12,418 bases of DNA from SURF-24 sp964537965 (GCA_964537965.1 CAZIDB010000139.1:1-12418), one strand, 5' to 3'; shown: positions 1 to 7,904, numbered from the stretch's first letter. A program made the numbers and translations. The notes: a model not told the origin generated them from the letters alone.

Positions 1-1154
1 GATTGGCACAATACTCTTACATTGTAAGATATTTCAGGTCCTTCACCATCAGATACAGCCAGGTCAAACAGGTATAAATCAGTATTGTTTGTTTCAATTG
101 AAATTAGCGGAGTAGTATAGCCAAAATTATTTTTTTCATTAGTTTCGACAACTGCAAAATCGGCATCTGTGACTACACCAAGGTAATAATAGTTATCAGG
201 TAAACCAGATATGTTTAATCCAACAACTTGCCTGGTAAGCTCACCACCAAAGACAGGTACATTATCGTTATAAGATGCTACAAAATAATCATTAGTATTT
301 ATTCTTGAATCTGTTGAAAGATAGACATAACTAAATATACTGGTGGCAGGTTCTGAAGCATACGTTCCATTGTTTCTTATTGTGTATTCAAAATTGATTG
401 GATTTGTATTTTGGGTTAGTAAAATATTTGTAATCTCGAAATCATAATCGTTGGTAAAGGTGCCTATTGTTACATTTGAATTCCAGGCACAACGAATATT
501 ATTGTCTTCATCCGTTTCTGCTAAAACATCAGTCGCATCCATTTTGAAAAATAAGTTATAGGTCCCATTAGGAATTCCTGTAACATCTGCTTCCTGTTCT
601 ACTGAAAAAATATAAGGTAAACCAGGCTGGATATCATTATTTACAAATATCCCGTAGGCAAAGTAATCAGCAGCATCAAATAAATAATCTGTAGAGAGAT
701 ATGCATCGATTGCAAAGGTTCCGCCTGGAATTATATCCGTTCCTTTGTTTCTAAATCTTATGTTAAATGAAATTGTCGGACTTCTGGGAACACCAATCCA
801 GGCATCATAAATTTCAAGATCAACACCGGTTGTAGTTCTGTTAATTATTTCCCTTTGGCTATTAATGTTTTTATTTAAACTTACATCCTCTGCTATAACT
901 TCAGTTGTTTGGTTAATGATTTTTCGATTCTTATTAGCACCAGCAGGAAGAATTTGTGGTGATAGATTTTCCGTATTCGTAACCTTTCCATCTTTAATGG
1001 TTACTTTAAGGAGAGGTGATTTCTGTTTATTTTGTGTTTGCGCTATTGTAATTGAACTCAAGAAAAACAACATCAAGATAATTATAGATAACAATCTAAA
1101 CCGGATGCTGTGTGAATAACTGGCTCTTATAAATAAATTGAAATTGTTTTTCAT
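1..1154 (-). CDS. Secreted CARDB-repeat protein, 3' end missing
   Basis: This reading frame is open from the ATG at 1152-1154 to the left edge, giving 384 residues without a stop, so the C-terminus lies outside the window. A basic N-terminus is followed by a hydrophobic stretch at about residues 19-37 ending ITIAQ, which looks like a Sec signal peptide cut near residue 39. Residues 111-230 and 236-353 are two copies of a beta-sandwich module, and a third copy starts near residue 358. Each full copy has a 'YLSTD' strand (residues 152-156 and 278-282) and ends in an acidic 'ETDEDNN' or 'ETNEKNN' motif (213-219 and 337-343). This pattern is typical of CARDB domains, which are extracellular and adhesion-related. 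The start is supported by GGAG about 10 bases upstream, and the previous gene stops 23 bases before it, so it is probably cotranscribed. A T9SS sorting domain may follow beyond the edge; I cannot see it. The domain call is by pattern, not by search. Confidence 0.85.
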   Translation of the reverse strand, partial: MKNNFNLFIRASYSHSIRFRLLSIIILMLFFLSSITIAQTQNKQKSPLLKVTIKDGKVTNTENLSPQILPAGANKNRKIINQTTEVIAEDVSLNKNINSQREIINRTTTGVDLEIYDAWIGVPRSPTISFNIRFRNKGTDIIPGGTFAIDAYLSTDYLFDAADYFAYGIFVNNDIQPGLPYIFSVEQEADVTGIPNGTYNLFFKMDATDVLAETDEDNNIRCAWNSNVTIGTFTNDYDFEITNILLTQNTNPINFEYTIRNNGTYASEPATSIFSYVYLSTDSRINTNDYFVASYNDNVPVFGGELTRQVVGLNISGLPDNYYYLGVVTDADFAVVETNEKNNFGYTTPLISIETNNTDLYLFDLAVSDGEGPEISYNVRVLCQ

Positions 1155-1177
1155 AAATCACCACTCCATATTGTTTA

Positions 1178-2512
1178 TTATTTTGAAAGAATCATTTTTT
1201 TAATTTCAGTATATCTATCTGTTTTCAACCGGTAAAAGTAAATACCGCTTGATAGATTAGAAGCATGAAACTCAACCTCATAATTCCCGGCATCTTTATT
1301 TCCATTTACAAGTGTAATCACTTCTCTGCCAAGTACATCATAAATTTTTATTGTTACGTTCATAGCCTGAGGCAGAGAATATTTTATTGTTGTTGCCGGA
1401 TTAAACGGATTTGGATAATTCTGATATAATTTAAACTGATCCGGTACTGTTATCCTTTCTACACTTAAGATCTCGATTGCAGAATTATTTATAGTTATCG
1501 ATTCGCCAGGTTTAATAACCTTGTTAACAATCTTGCCGCCAAGTAAGTCTGTTATTTTTAGTTCGGTACCTACTGCTTTTAATTTTATTGGATATTCTGC
1601 TGAACTGATTTTTATTTCCTTCATCCCTGAATTTAATTCTTCCACTAACCTGTCTGTTGTAAATCTGAAATCAAAAATTCCATTAGGAGGAATTGGCGGT
1701 AATTCAAATCCGGCTATATCCGATTCTTTATCAGTAAAATATAATATTCCCTCCTTCCCTCCTGCATCGGTTAATTCGATGCTTGACCAACTACTGCCGA
1801 TTTCATTTGATGCAATATTTTCTTTTGCAATGTAACTGCCCGCAATATCAATTACGCCCGCCTGATTAGCCTTTATCCAATATCCCTTTCCGCTTTTTAA
1901 GGTATCAGGAATTATATATCCATTGCTATAACCAAAAAAGTTTGATGTTATTATTCCGGCAGGTACAGTTGTAATATTTGTAACGGCAATATTCCTTTCA
2001 TACAGACCTATAATATTCCAACCGCTTGATAAATTAATATTTTGCGTTGGTTTTATGCCTGTTACTTCAACTGATGGAGATACTCCGTTTCCAAACTTTA
2101 GCCAGTAGCCTGACCCGTTTACAAGTGAATTAGCTATGCTATAGCCATTGTTATAACTATATGCGTTTGAAGCAGCAGACGGAAAAATTGTACTCACTTC
2201 CATATTATCCAGTATTAAAGGAATTGACATTAAATTCCATCCCGCTGCAGTTGCAACTTCACTCCTTACTCTAAAAAAGGAACTTATTAAATTCTGGTTG
2301 ATAAATCCGGAACTTAACAGCATTGTTGGGTTTGAACTGTTCCCGATTGTTCCGGTCTGCCCTATTGCGCATACTATTTTATAATTAGAAGAAAGGCAAG
2401 CACTACCGCCCTGATCGAAAACTGAATTTTTTATTTTATAATTTGTGCTTGTTTGAGAAAACAAAAAAGTTGTGCACAATATAAGCGAGACAATTAAAGT
2501 TATTTTTCTCAT
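1178..2512 (-). CDS. T9SS-exported protein with two GWN/GYW repeats and C-terminal sorting domain
   Basis: This 444-residue protein starts with a clear signal peptide (residues 1-20, MRKIT then a hydrophobic core, likely cut after FLFSQ). Residues 28-70 hold the 'SSNYKI ... GQTG ... SSGF' motif often found at the N-terminus of FCB-group secreted proteins. Two related repeats follow at about 88-140 and 161-215. Each begins with GWN, passes through a 'YSYNNGY' or 'GYSNGY' segment, and ends in GYWLK or GYWIK. A beta-rich segment fills 240-352. Residues 360-444 are a textbook type A T9SS sorting domain: YQNYPNPFNP, then IKIYDVLGREV, SSGIYFYRL and a terminal KKMILSK. By family knowledge this domain sends the protein through the outer membrane and is usually removed on anchoring. 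The start is backed by a strong AGAAGGAG site 7 bases upstream. The gene lies 20 bases after the second GVYG gene. Its ligand or activity is unknown to me; a surface or carbohydrate-binding role would be a guess. Confidence 0.93.
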   Translation of the reverse strand: MRKITLIVSLILCTTFLFSQTSTNYKIKNSVFDQGGSACLSSNYKIVCAIGQTGTIGNSSNPTMLLSSGFINQNLISSFFRVRSEVATAAGWNLMSIPLILDNMEVSTIFPSAASNAYSYNNGYSIANSLVNGSGYWLKFGNGVSPSVEVTGIKPTQNINLSSGWNIIGLYERNIAVTNITTVPAGIITSNFFGYSNGYIIPDTLKSGKGYWIKANQAGVIDIAGSYIAKENIASNEIGSSWSSIELTDAGGKEGILYFTDKESDIAGFELPPIPPNGIFDFRFTTDRLVEELNSGMKEIKISSAEYPIKLKAVGTELKITDLLGGKIVNKVIKPGESITINNSAIEILSVERITVPDQFKLYQNYPNPFNPATTIKYSLPQAMNVTIKIYDVLGREVITLVNGNKDAGNYEVEFHASNLSSGIYFYRLKTDRYTEIKKMILSK

Positions 2513-2519
2513 TTCATTT

Positions 2520-2527
2520 CTCCTTCT
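2520..2527 (-). promoter_or_regulatory. Strong ribosome binding site of the T9SS gene
   Basis: AGAAGGAG on the minus strand lies 7 bases before the ATG at 2510-2512. It is the best Shine-Dalgarno match in the operon and sits in the 20-base gap after GVYG copy A, which suggests efficient independent initiation. Confidence 0.7.
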
Positions 2528-2532
2528 ATCTT

Positions 2533-4866
2533 TTATTTGTCTTGAATCATTTTATTCAATTCATTCTGCTTTTTCATTTCTTCCATCTTTTTATGTTGTT
2601 CATAATTAATTCCCCTTTCTTCTGATGCTCCAAACAGTTCAGGGAATATATATTTACCTTTTTCAGTTGTTGGTTTATCAATTTCAACTTCAATGCGATG
2701 TGAATTTGCATAAGCATCTTTACGGATACCTGTTACCATCCATGAAACTTTCAGGCTTGGCGTTCCGCCTGCTATTTTGAAATGGTTATTAGTAATTTCT
2801 TCTGCAACATAAATCTGTGCATATCCACCAATGCATGTTATTTGGTAACGGAAATCTTTATTAAGCGCTTCAAACCAATCCGGCAATTCAATAATGGCTT
2901 CACCGGAAGTGTTTAGCACAACAGTTCCGTCATAAATGTTTTTCATATCAGGCGATTCAACAAATGAATGCTGAAGATATTTATTTGATGGGTCAAGCGG
3001 ATGATCAATTCTGAATGCACCTCCTGGTTTCCATAATGTCCCCAATATATTTACATTACCATTAAATTCTCCAGCAGTACCTGATGGATTGTACCCATAA
3101 ACTGCATATCCTGAAGTTGAACAATATCCATATACTCCAAAATTCTGCCCAAAACCAACTACTCCTCTATCAGATGCCGATCCGTATACACCACAATCTT
3201 GCGCCTCACCATAAACACCATAATAGTAAGCCTGTCCGTACACACCATAATTGTAATCGGTGCTGCTGCTGCCACCCACACCCCACAATCCTGTATAAGT
3301 ACCTACAGTCTTTGCTCCGTAGTAACCTTCACCCCAAAGGCCATAACCATTATTTGCGACTCCGTAAACACCTTTTCCATTGTCTCCGCTGCCGGTACTA
3401 TTTCCAGAAACACCTATTGTTGTTGAATTACCATATACACCAGAACCTGATGTTGATTCTCCGGCTACTCCACCATTTGTGCCTGTTCCATATACACCTG
3501 TACTTCCGTTTCCATGAACTCCATATCCATTTGTGGATTCTCCAAATACTCCTTTTGCATTTGCACCTGATCCTGAACTAATTCCATATACGCCCGCATT
3601 TGAACTTGAGGAACCATATATTCCATTACTTGTTCCTGATGTGCCCATTACTCCATACCCATCATTGGATACAGCATAAACACCCGCAGCATTTCCGTTT
3701 GCATAAATTGCAGTGCTGCCTTCACCATATAAACCATATCCGTTTGGTGATACACCTTTCACTCCTATTGCACTTCCACCCATTCCCGAACTTGATCCCA
3801 GTATTCCAATATTAGATTGAGATGAACCTTCAAGACCGTTTCCACTTCCGGTATTCTGCACATTTAATCCGTAAGTTGAATTTGTGTTTGACCAGCTTTC
3901 ACCAAAATGATTATGACTTGTTGAACCACCATCGTCTGTTCCGTCTGCAAATGCACCTGGAACATCTCTAAGCTTATACCAGCTTACAAGATCATCTGTT
4001 TGGTTTATTGTTCCGTCATTTGTAGCAAGATCATTTTTTAGGGGAAGATTAATAGCAACGTTAGGCCCGGTCTGACTGTTAATTGATAATCCACCGCCAA
4101 CGGTGATATCAACTATTCCGTTGTCAACTCCATCTGCAAAACCAGTAGGAACATCTTTTAACTTTGTCCAGTTTACAGGGTCATCAGTTTCATTTGGAGC
4201 GCCATCATTTGCATTAGTATTCAATTCAACTGTGGTTGTTGGACCTGTTGGATTTGTTACTGTTATTCCTGTTCCTCCGTTTATCTGTGTTATTCCGCTT
4301 GTTGATGAACCAATGTCATCTGTACCGTCTGCAAAGTCTGCCGGCATATCTTTTATCTTTGTCCAGCTTACAGGGTCTTCTGTTTGGTTTACTGTTCCGT
4401 CATCTGTGTTTACTTCTGTCTTTGTATAATAAAGAGAATTGTGATTATGGCTTGCATCTGCAAAACTTGATGATGGTAACCCGTTTAGTGTTACTGCATC
4501 TGCTGCTTTAAACGAATAACCTACGCTTGTAAGTTTTTGTCTCGGTGTCATCTCAGGATCTGTTCCTACCTGAACGCCAAGATATTTAATCGTTCCATCA
4601 AAAATGTAAAGCGGAATTGGATTGTTGAATCCAAGCTGAACACTGAATAAACCATTGCTTACAGTTACTGTTTGTGTCTCTGTCCATAATGATGATGTTG
4701 TTGTCCCATCAATGTAAATAGAAAAATTGATTGTGTAAGTACCGGTAATTGGATTTCCGCTTATATCGGAAAGCATTCCCTGGTAATTAATCTGTTGTGG
4801 TATCTGTGCAATTATCAGGGAAGAAATAAATAACAAAAAAACGAATAGGAAATATTCTTTTCTCAT
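2533..4866 (-). CDS. Secreted GVYG-repeat fibre-like protein, copy A
   Basis: This is a 777-residue protein. Residues 1-20 form a signal peptide (hydrophobic core, then IIAQ). Residues 22-122 are a conserved N-terminal domain: QQINYQGML, LWTETQTVTV, NGLFSVQLG, and PRQKLTSVGYSFKA. Three spaced repeats of the form 'DDGTxNxTDDPVxWxKLxDVPxxFADGxDD' lie at about 155-184, 221-248 and 284-313. Residues 340-591 are glycine-, tyrosine- and serine-rich, with many 'GVYG/GLYG/GVFG' units that suggest a repetitive beta shaft. Residues 617-746 are a compact C-terminal domain beginning IDHPLDP, with SFVESPDMKN, LPDWFEALN and CIGGYAQIY. The tail is a charged helix (EEMKKQNELNKM). I see no T9SS sorting domain, so how it passes the outer membrane is unclear. 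The layout resembles phage tail-fibre-like proteins, but no phage genes are nearby. Residues 74-546 are identical to copy B at the DNA level. It starts 34 bases after copy B stops, with AGGGA upstream. Exact function is unknown. Confidence 0.9.
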   Translation of the reverse strand: MRKEYFLFVFLLFISSLIIAQIPQQINYQGMLSDISGNPITGTYTINFSIYIDGTTTSSLWTETQTVTVSNGLFSVQLGFNNPIPLYIFDGTIKYLGVQVGTDPEMTPRQKLTSVGYSFKAADAVTLNGLPSSSFADASHNHNSLYYTKTEVNTDDGTVNQTEDPVSWTKIKDMPADFADGTDDIGSSTSGITQINGGTGITVTNPTGPTTTVELNTNANDGAPNETDDPVNWTKLKDVPTGFADGVDNGIVDITVGGGLSINSQTGPNVAINLPLKNDLATNDGTINQTDDLVSWYKLRDVPGAFADGTDDGGSTSHNHFGESWSNTNSTYGLNVQNTGSGNGLEGSSQSNIGILGSSSGMGGSAIGVKGVSPNGYGLYGEGSTAIYANGNAAGVYAVSNDGYGVMGTSGTSNGIYGSSSSNAGVYGISSGSGANAKGVFGESTNGYGVHGNGSTGVYGTGTNGGVAGESTSGSGVYGNSTTIGVSGNSTGSGDNGKGVYGVANNGYGLWGEGYYGAKTVGTYTGLWGVGGSSSTDYNYGVYGQAYYYGVYGEAQDCGVYGSASDRGVVGFGQNFGVYGYCSTSGYAVYGYNPSGTAGEFNGNVNILGTLWKPGGAFRIDHPLDPSNKYLQHSFVESPDMKNIYDGTVVLNTSGEAIIELPDWFEALNKDFRYQITCIGGYAQIYVAEEITNNHFKIAGGTPSLKVSWMVTGIRKDAYANSHRIEVEIDKPTTEKGKYIFPELFGASEERGINYEQHKKMEEMKKQNELNKMIQDK
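3229..4647. repeat. 1,419-bp perfect direct repeat, copy 1
   Basis: I compared this block line by line with 5645-7063 (constant offset of 2,416 bases) and found no mismatch. It covers codons 74-546 of GVYG copy A. The first mismatch on the right is T/C at 4648/7064. On the left, three mismatches fall at 3224, 3227 and 3228. Outside the block the two genes remain alignable but carry many substitutions and length changes. The sharp edges suggest gene conversion between the neighbouring genes, not a simple recent whole-gene duplication. Confidence 0.95.
3928..4404 (-). repeat. Three internal protein repeats (DDG ... FADG) in copy A
   Basis: Three units of about 28-30 residues, spaced 63-66 residues apart, share DDG/NDG, an NxTxDPVxW core (the third has LVSW), Kx+D and FADGxDD. 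The first two inter-unit stretches carry glycine-rich 'GGTGITV' or 'GGGLSIN' turns. Copy B carries the identical array at 6344-6820. The role is unknown; regular spacing suggests a repetitive shaft or trimerising segment. Confidence 0.7.
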
Positions 4867-4900
4867 CTTGTTTTTCCCTTAAATGAATATTATTTATTGT

Positions 4901-7285
4901 TTATTTAATAACAGAAGATTTTTTCATCTCTTCCATCTTTTTATGTTGTTCATAATTTATTCCCGCTTCTTCGGATACACCAAACAATTCAGGGAAAATA
5001 TATTTACCTTTTTCAGTTGTTGGTTTATCAATTTCAACTTCTATTGGATGAGCAATAGCATAAGCATCTTTACGTATTCCGGTTATCTGCCAGGAAACTT
5101 CCAATCCTGAAGTACCGCCTGCAATTTTAAATCTGTTGTTGGATATTTTTTCCGCAATATAGATCTGTGCATATCCGCCGATGCATGTTAGCTGGTAACG
5201 GAAATCTTTATTAAGCGCTTCGAACCAATCAGGTAATGTAATAACAGCTTCCCCATTGGAGTTTAGAATAACCGTTCCATCATAAATGTTTTTCATATCA
5301 GGCGATTCAACAAACGAATGTTGAAGATATTTATTTGATGGGTCAAGCGGATGATCAATTTTGAAAGCACCTGCTGATTTTGACACTGTTCCCCATACGG
5401 TTACATTACCATCAAAACCACCAGCATTACCGCCACGATTTACTCCATAGATGGAATATGCAGAAGTAGAATTGGCATAACCAACAACTCCATATTCTCC
5501 GATCCCTGCAACACCAACATTAGCACTGCTACCATAAACACCATAACCTGGTCCTCCTCCATAAACACCATATGTATAACCGGTATTTGATGCTAAACCG
5601 CATATACCACAATATTGCGCCTCACCATAAACACCATAACAGCCAGCCTGTCCGTACACACCATAATTGTAATCGGTGCTGCTGCTGCCACCCACACCCC
5701 ACAATCCTGTATAAGTACCTACAGTCTTTGCTCCGTAGTAACCTTCACCCCAAAGGCCATAACCATTATTTGCGACTCCGTAAACACCTTTTCCATTGTC
5801 TCCGCTGCCGGTACTATTTCCAGAAACACCTATTGTTGTTGAATTACCATATACACCAGAACCTGATGTTGATTCTCCGGCTACTCCACCATTTGTGCCT
5901 GTTCCATATACACCTGTACTTCCGTTTCCATGAACTCCATATCCATTTGTGGATTCTCCAAATACTCCTTTTGCATTTGCACCTGATCCTGAACTAATTC
6001 CATATACGCCCGCATTTGAACTTGAGGAACCATATATTCCATTACTTGTTCCTGATGTGCCCATTACTCCATACCCATCATTGGATACAGCATAAACACC
6101 CGCAGCATTTCCGTTTGCATAAATTGCAGTGCTGCCTTCACCATATAAACCATATCCGTTTGGTGATACACCTTTCACTCCTATTGCACTTCCACCCATT
6201 CCCGAACTTGATCCCAGTATTCCAATATTAGATTGAGATGAACCTTCAAGACCGTTTCCACTTCCGGTATTCTGCACATTTAATCCGTAAGTTGAATTTG
6301 TGTTTGACCAGCTTTCACCAAAATGATTATGACTTGTTGAACCACCATCGTCTGTTCCGTCTGCAAATGCACCTGGAACATCTCTAAGCTTATACCAGCT
6401 TACAAGATCATCTGTTTGGTTTATTGTTCCGTCATTTGTAGCAAGATCATTTTTTAGGGGAAGATTAATAGCAACGTTAGGCCCGGTCTGACTGTTAATT
6501 GATAATCCACCGCCAACGGTGATATCAACTATTCCGTTGTCAACTCCATCTGCAAAACCAGTAGGAACATCTTTTAACTTTGTCCAGTTTACAGGGTCAT
6601 CAGTTTCATTTGGAGCGCCATCATTTGCATTAGTATTCAATTCAACTGTGGTTGTTGGACCTGTTGGATTTGTTACTGTTATTCCTGTTCCTCCGTTTAT
6701 CTGTGTTATTCCGCTTGTTGATGAACCAATGTCATCTGTACCGTCTGCAAAGTCTGCCGGCATATCTTTTATCTTTGTCCAGCTTACAGGGTCTTCTGTT
6801 TGGTTTACTGTTCCGTCATCTGTGTTTACTTCTGTCTTTGTATAATAAAGAGAATTGTGATTATGGCTTGCATCTGCAAAACTTGATGATGGTAACCCGT
6901 TTAGTGTTACTGCATCTGCTGCTTTAAACGAATAACCTACGCTTGTAAGTTTTTGTCTCGGTGTCATCTCAGGATCTGTTCCTACCTGAACGCCAAGATA
7001 TTTAATCGTTCCATCAAAAATGTAAAGCGGAATTGGATTGTTGAATCCAAGCTGAACACTGAACAAACCATTAGAAACCGTTACTGATTGGGTTTCTGTC
7101 CAAAGCGCTGATGAACCCGTAGCATCATTATAAAGATTAAAATTAATAGTATAAGTACCAGTAAGCGGTGTACCACCCGCATCGGTAAGCATTCCCTGGT
7201 AATTAATCTGTTGTGGTACCTGCGCAATTATATTTGAAACAAATAGTAAAATAACAAAGAGCATAAGGTATGATAATGCCTTCAT
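4901..7285 (-). CDS. Secreted GVYG-repeat fibre-like protein, copy B
   Basis: This 794-residue paralogue of the next gene downstream shares its whole architecture: signal peptide (ending NIIAQ), INYQG domain, three 'DDG ... FADG' repeats, GVYG shaft, IDHPLDP domain (residue 643 onward) and a short charged tail ending SSVIK. The frame could start four codons earlier at a TTG (7297), but I chose the ATG at 7285 because a GGAG site lies 6 bases upstream and the TTG would overlap that site. Residues 75-547 are identical in DNA to copy A. The segment after that, about 548-639, is longer than in A by roughly 22 codons, has extra GVYG-type units and is richer in cysteine (GCYG, YCGICG). The signal-peptide region and IDHPLDP domain are clearly diverged from A. 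It lies 25 bases after the receiver gene and is likely cotranscribed with it. No T9SS sorting domain or catalytic motif is visible. I infer a surface or matrix structural role. Confidence 0.9.
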   Translation of the reverse strand: MKALSYLMLFVILLFVSNIIAQVPQQINYQGMLTDAGGTPLTGTYTINFNLYNDATGSSALWTETQSVTVSNGLFSVQLGFNNPIPLYIFDGTIKYLGVQVGTDPEMTPRQKLTSVGYSFKAADAVTLNGLPSSSFADASHNHNSLYYTKTEVNTDDGTVNQTEDPVSWTKIKDMPADFADGTDDIGSSTSGITQINGGTGITVTNPTGPTTTVELNTNANDGAPNETDDPVNWTKLKDVPTGFADGVDNGIVDITVGGGLSINSQTGPNVAINLPLKNDLATNDGTINQTDDLVSWYKLRDVPGAFADGTDDGGSTSHNHFGESWSNTNSTYGLNVQNTGSGNGLEGSSQSNIGILGSSSGMGGSAIGVKGVSPNGYGLYGEGSTAIYANGNAAGVYAVSNDGYGVMGTSGTSNGIYGSSSSNAGVYGISSGSGANAKGVFGESTNGYGVHGNGSTGVYGTGTNGGVAGESTSGSGVYGNSTTIGVSGNSTGSGDNGKGVYGVANNGYGLWGEGYYGAKTVGTYTGLWGVGGSSSTDYNYGVYGQAGCYGVYGEAQYCGICGLASNTGYTYGVYGGGPGYGVYGSSANVGVAGIGEYGVVGYANSTSAYSIYGVNRGGNAGGFDGNVTVWGTVSKSAGAFKIDHPLDPSNKYLQHSFVESPDMKNIYDGTVILNSNGEAVITLPDWFEALNKDFRYQLTCIGGYAQIYIAEKISNNRFKIAGGTSGLEVSWQITGIRKDAYAIAHPIEVEIDKPTTEKGKYIFPELFGVSEEAGINYEQHKKMEEMKKSSVIK
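5645..7063. repeat. 1,419-bp perfect direct repeat, copy 2
   Basis: This is the matching copy of 3229-4647, covering codons 75-547 of GVYG copy B, in the same orientation. Recombination between the copies would delete or duplicate one 2,416-bp unit and leave a single chimeric gene that is still in frame. Confidence 0.95.
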
Positions 7286-7291
7286 TTTAAT

Positions 7292-7295
7292 CTCC
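7292..7295 (-). promoter_or_regulatory. Ribosome binding site that fixes the start of GVYG copy B
   Basis: GGAG on the minus strand sits 6 bases before the ATG at 7283-7285. It overlaps the second codon of the alternative TTG start at 7297, which favours the ATG. Confidence 0.7.
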
Positions 7296-7310
7296 AAATA
7301 TTTATGATAA

Positions 7311-7673
7311 TTATTTTAGTCCTGTAACCTTCTGTATTAATTGCGGAAGCTGAAAAAGATTTTCTTTATTCAAATATTCACTTGCACCGGCATTAAGAGC
7401 AATAAGCCTGTACTCTTCTTCCGGCAATTGTGAAATGATTATTATCTTTATCCCCGGGGAGTTACCCTTGATTATTTTACAAGCTGTTAAACCATCTGTT
7501 TTACCCATCATAATATCCAACAGGATAAGATCCGGTTTAACTTTTTGAGAAAGAATGATTGCATCATCGCCATCAGAACATTCATAAATCTCTAAGTTGA
7601 TAGAATGCTGTAACAGCAGCTTCTTTACCAGATTTCTTACTTTCTCAAAATCATCAACGATTAATATTTTCAC
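7311..7673 (-). CDS. Stand-alone response regulator receiver protein (CheY/Spo0F-like)
   Basis: This is a single receiver domain of 120 residues with no output domain. The acidic pair is D7/D8 in ILIVDD, the phospho-acceptor is D53 in LILLDIMM, the conserved hydroxyl residue is S81, and the conserved lysine is K103, so phosphorylation chemistry should be intact. By family knowledge such proteins act through protein contacts or as phosphorelay intermediates, not by binding DNA. The start is a GTG (7671-7673). An in-frame TAA only five codons upstream excludes an earlier start, and no ATG occurs before the phospho-acceptor region. No well-spaced Shine-Dalgarno site is seen. It is the first gene of the five-gene run and lies 25 bases before the GVYG gene. 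No kinase sits in its own operon; the kinase upstream (8849-12025) is a possible but unproven partner. Confidence 0.92.
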   Translation of the reverse strand: MKILIVDDFEKVRNLVKKLLLQHSINLEIYECSDGDDAIILSQKVKPDLILLDIMMGKTDGLTACKIIKGNSPGIKIIIISQLPEEEYRLIALNAGASEYLNKENLFQLPQLIQKVTGLK

Positions 7674-7729
7674 CTTAGGATAGCTTTAATATTGTTAGCC
7701 GTTAAATTATTTTTTTACAGCGTTCAAAT

Positions 7730-7771
7730 AAATAGAGAACTATACTCTATTTTTGTAAGTACATGTACTTA
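7730..7771. promoter_or_regulatory. Two adjacent symmetric sites upstream of the receiver operon
   Basis: The first is AAATAGAG, a 7-base spacer, then CTCTATTT (7730-7752), an 8-bp perfect inverted repeat. Three bases further on is a 16-bp perfect palindrome, TAAGTACATGTACTTA (7756-7771). They lie about 57-98 bases upstream of the GTG start of the receiver gene, a plausible place for a dimeric regulator such as the LuxR-type protein encoded just upstream. The assignment is inference. Confidence 0.45.
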
Positions 7772-7796
7772 GTTGGAAAAGAGACAGGAGGAGATT

Positions 7797-7829
7797 AAGG
7801 ATAAGAGTAAGAGCAAGATTACGAGTAAG
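7797..7829. repeat. Degenerate hexamer tandem repeat (AAGAGT-like)
   Basis: Five consecutive six-base units read AAGGAT, AAGAGT, AAGAGC, AAGATT and ACGAGT, followed by AAG. The surrounding stretch from about 7775 is almost all purine on the plus strand. It looks like a decayed microsatellite, not a coding segment. Confidence 0.55.
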
Positions 7830-7904
7830 TTTACCAGCCACTGGCTGGAGAAAGAGAGGAAATATTAAAGTATGAAATTCTGTTATTGGGACATTTTATA
7901 TGAG

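Noticed and set aside
865..1119. 84-codon plus-strand frame near the left end
   Set aside because: It overlaps the CARDB gene's signal-peptide region on the opposite strand; the minus-strand frame has a signal peptide, domain repeats and an RBS.
3019..3228. Diversity-generating retroelement variable region
   Set aside because: Differences between the two copies include length changes and mixed substitutions, not only changes at adenines, and no reverse transcriptase or template repeat is in the window.
3084..3581. Long plus-strand open frames opposite the GVYG genes, some duplicated at 5572-5997, 4103-4429 and 6519-6845
   Set aside because: They lie antisense to well-supported genes, encode low-complexity His/Leu-rich or repetitive peptides, and occur twice only because the underlying DNA is a perfect repeat.
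2533..7285. Prophage tail-fibre genes or a peptidase S74 chaperone
   Set aside because: The architecture is fibre-like, but both genes have Sec signal peptides, no phage genes flank them, and I cannot identify the S74 cleavage and catalytic residues.
7735..7750. Sigma-70-like -10 (TATAGT on the minus strand) for the receiver operon
   Set aside because: No acceptable -35 at 16-18 bases, and FCB-group promoters usually have a different consensus; no TAnnTTTG match with a partner was found.
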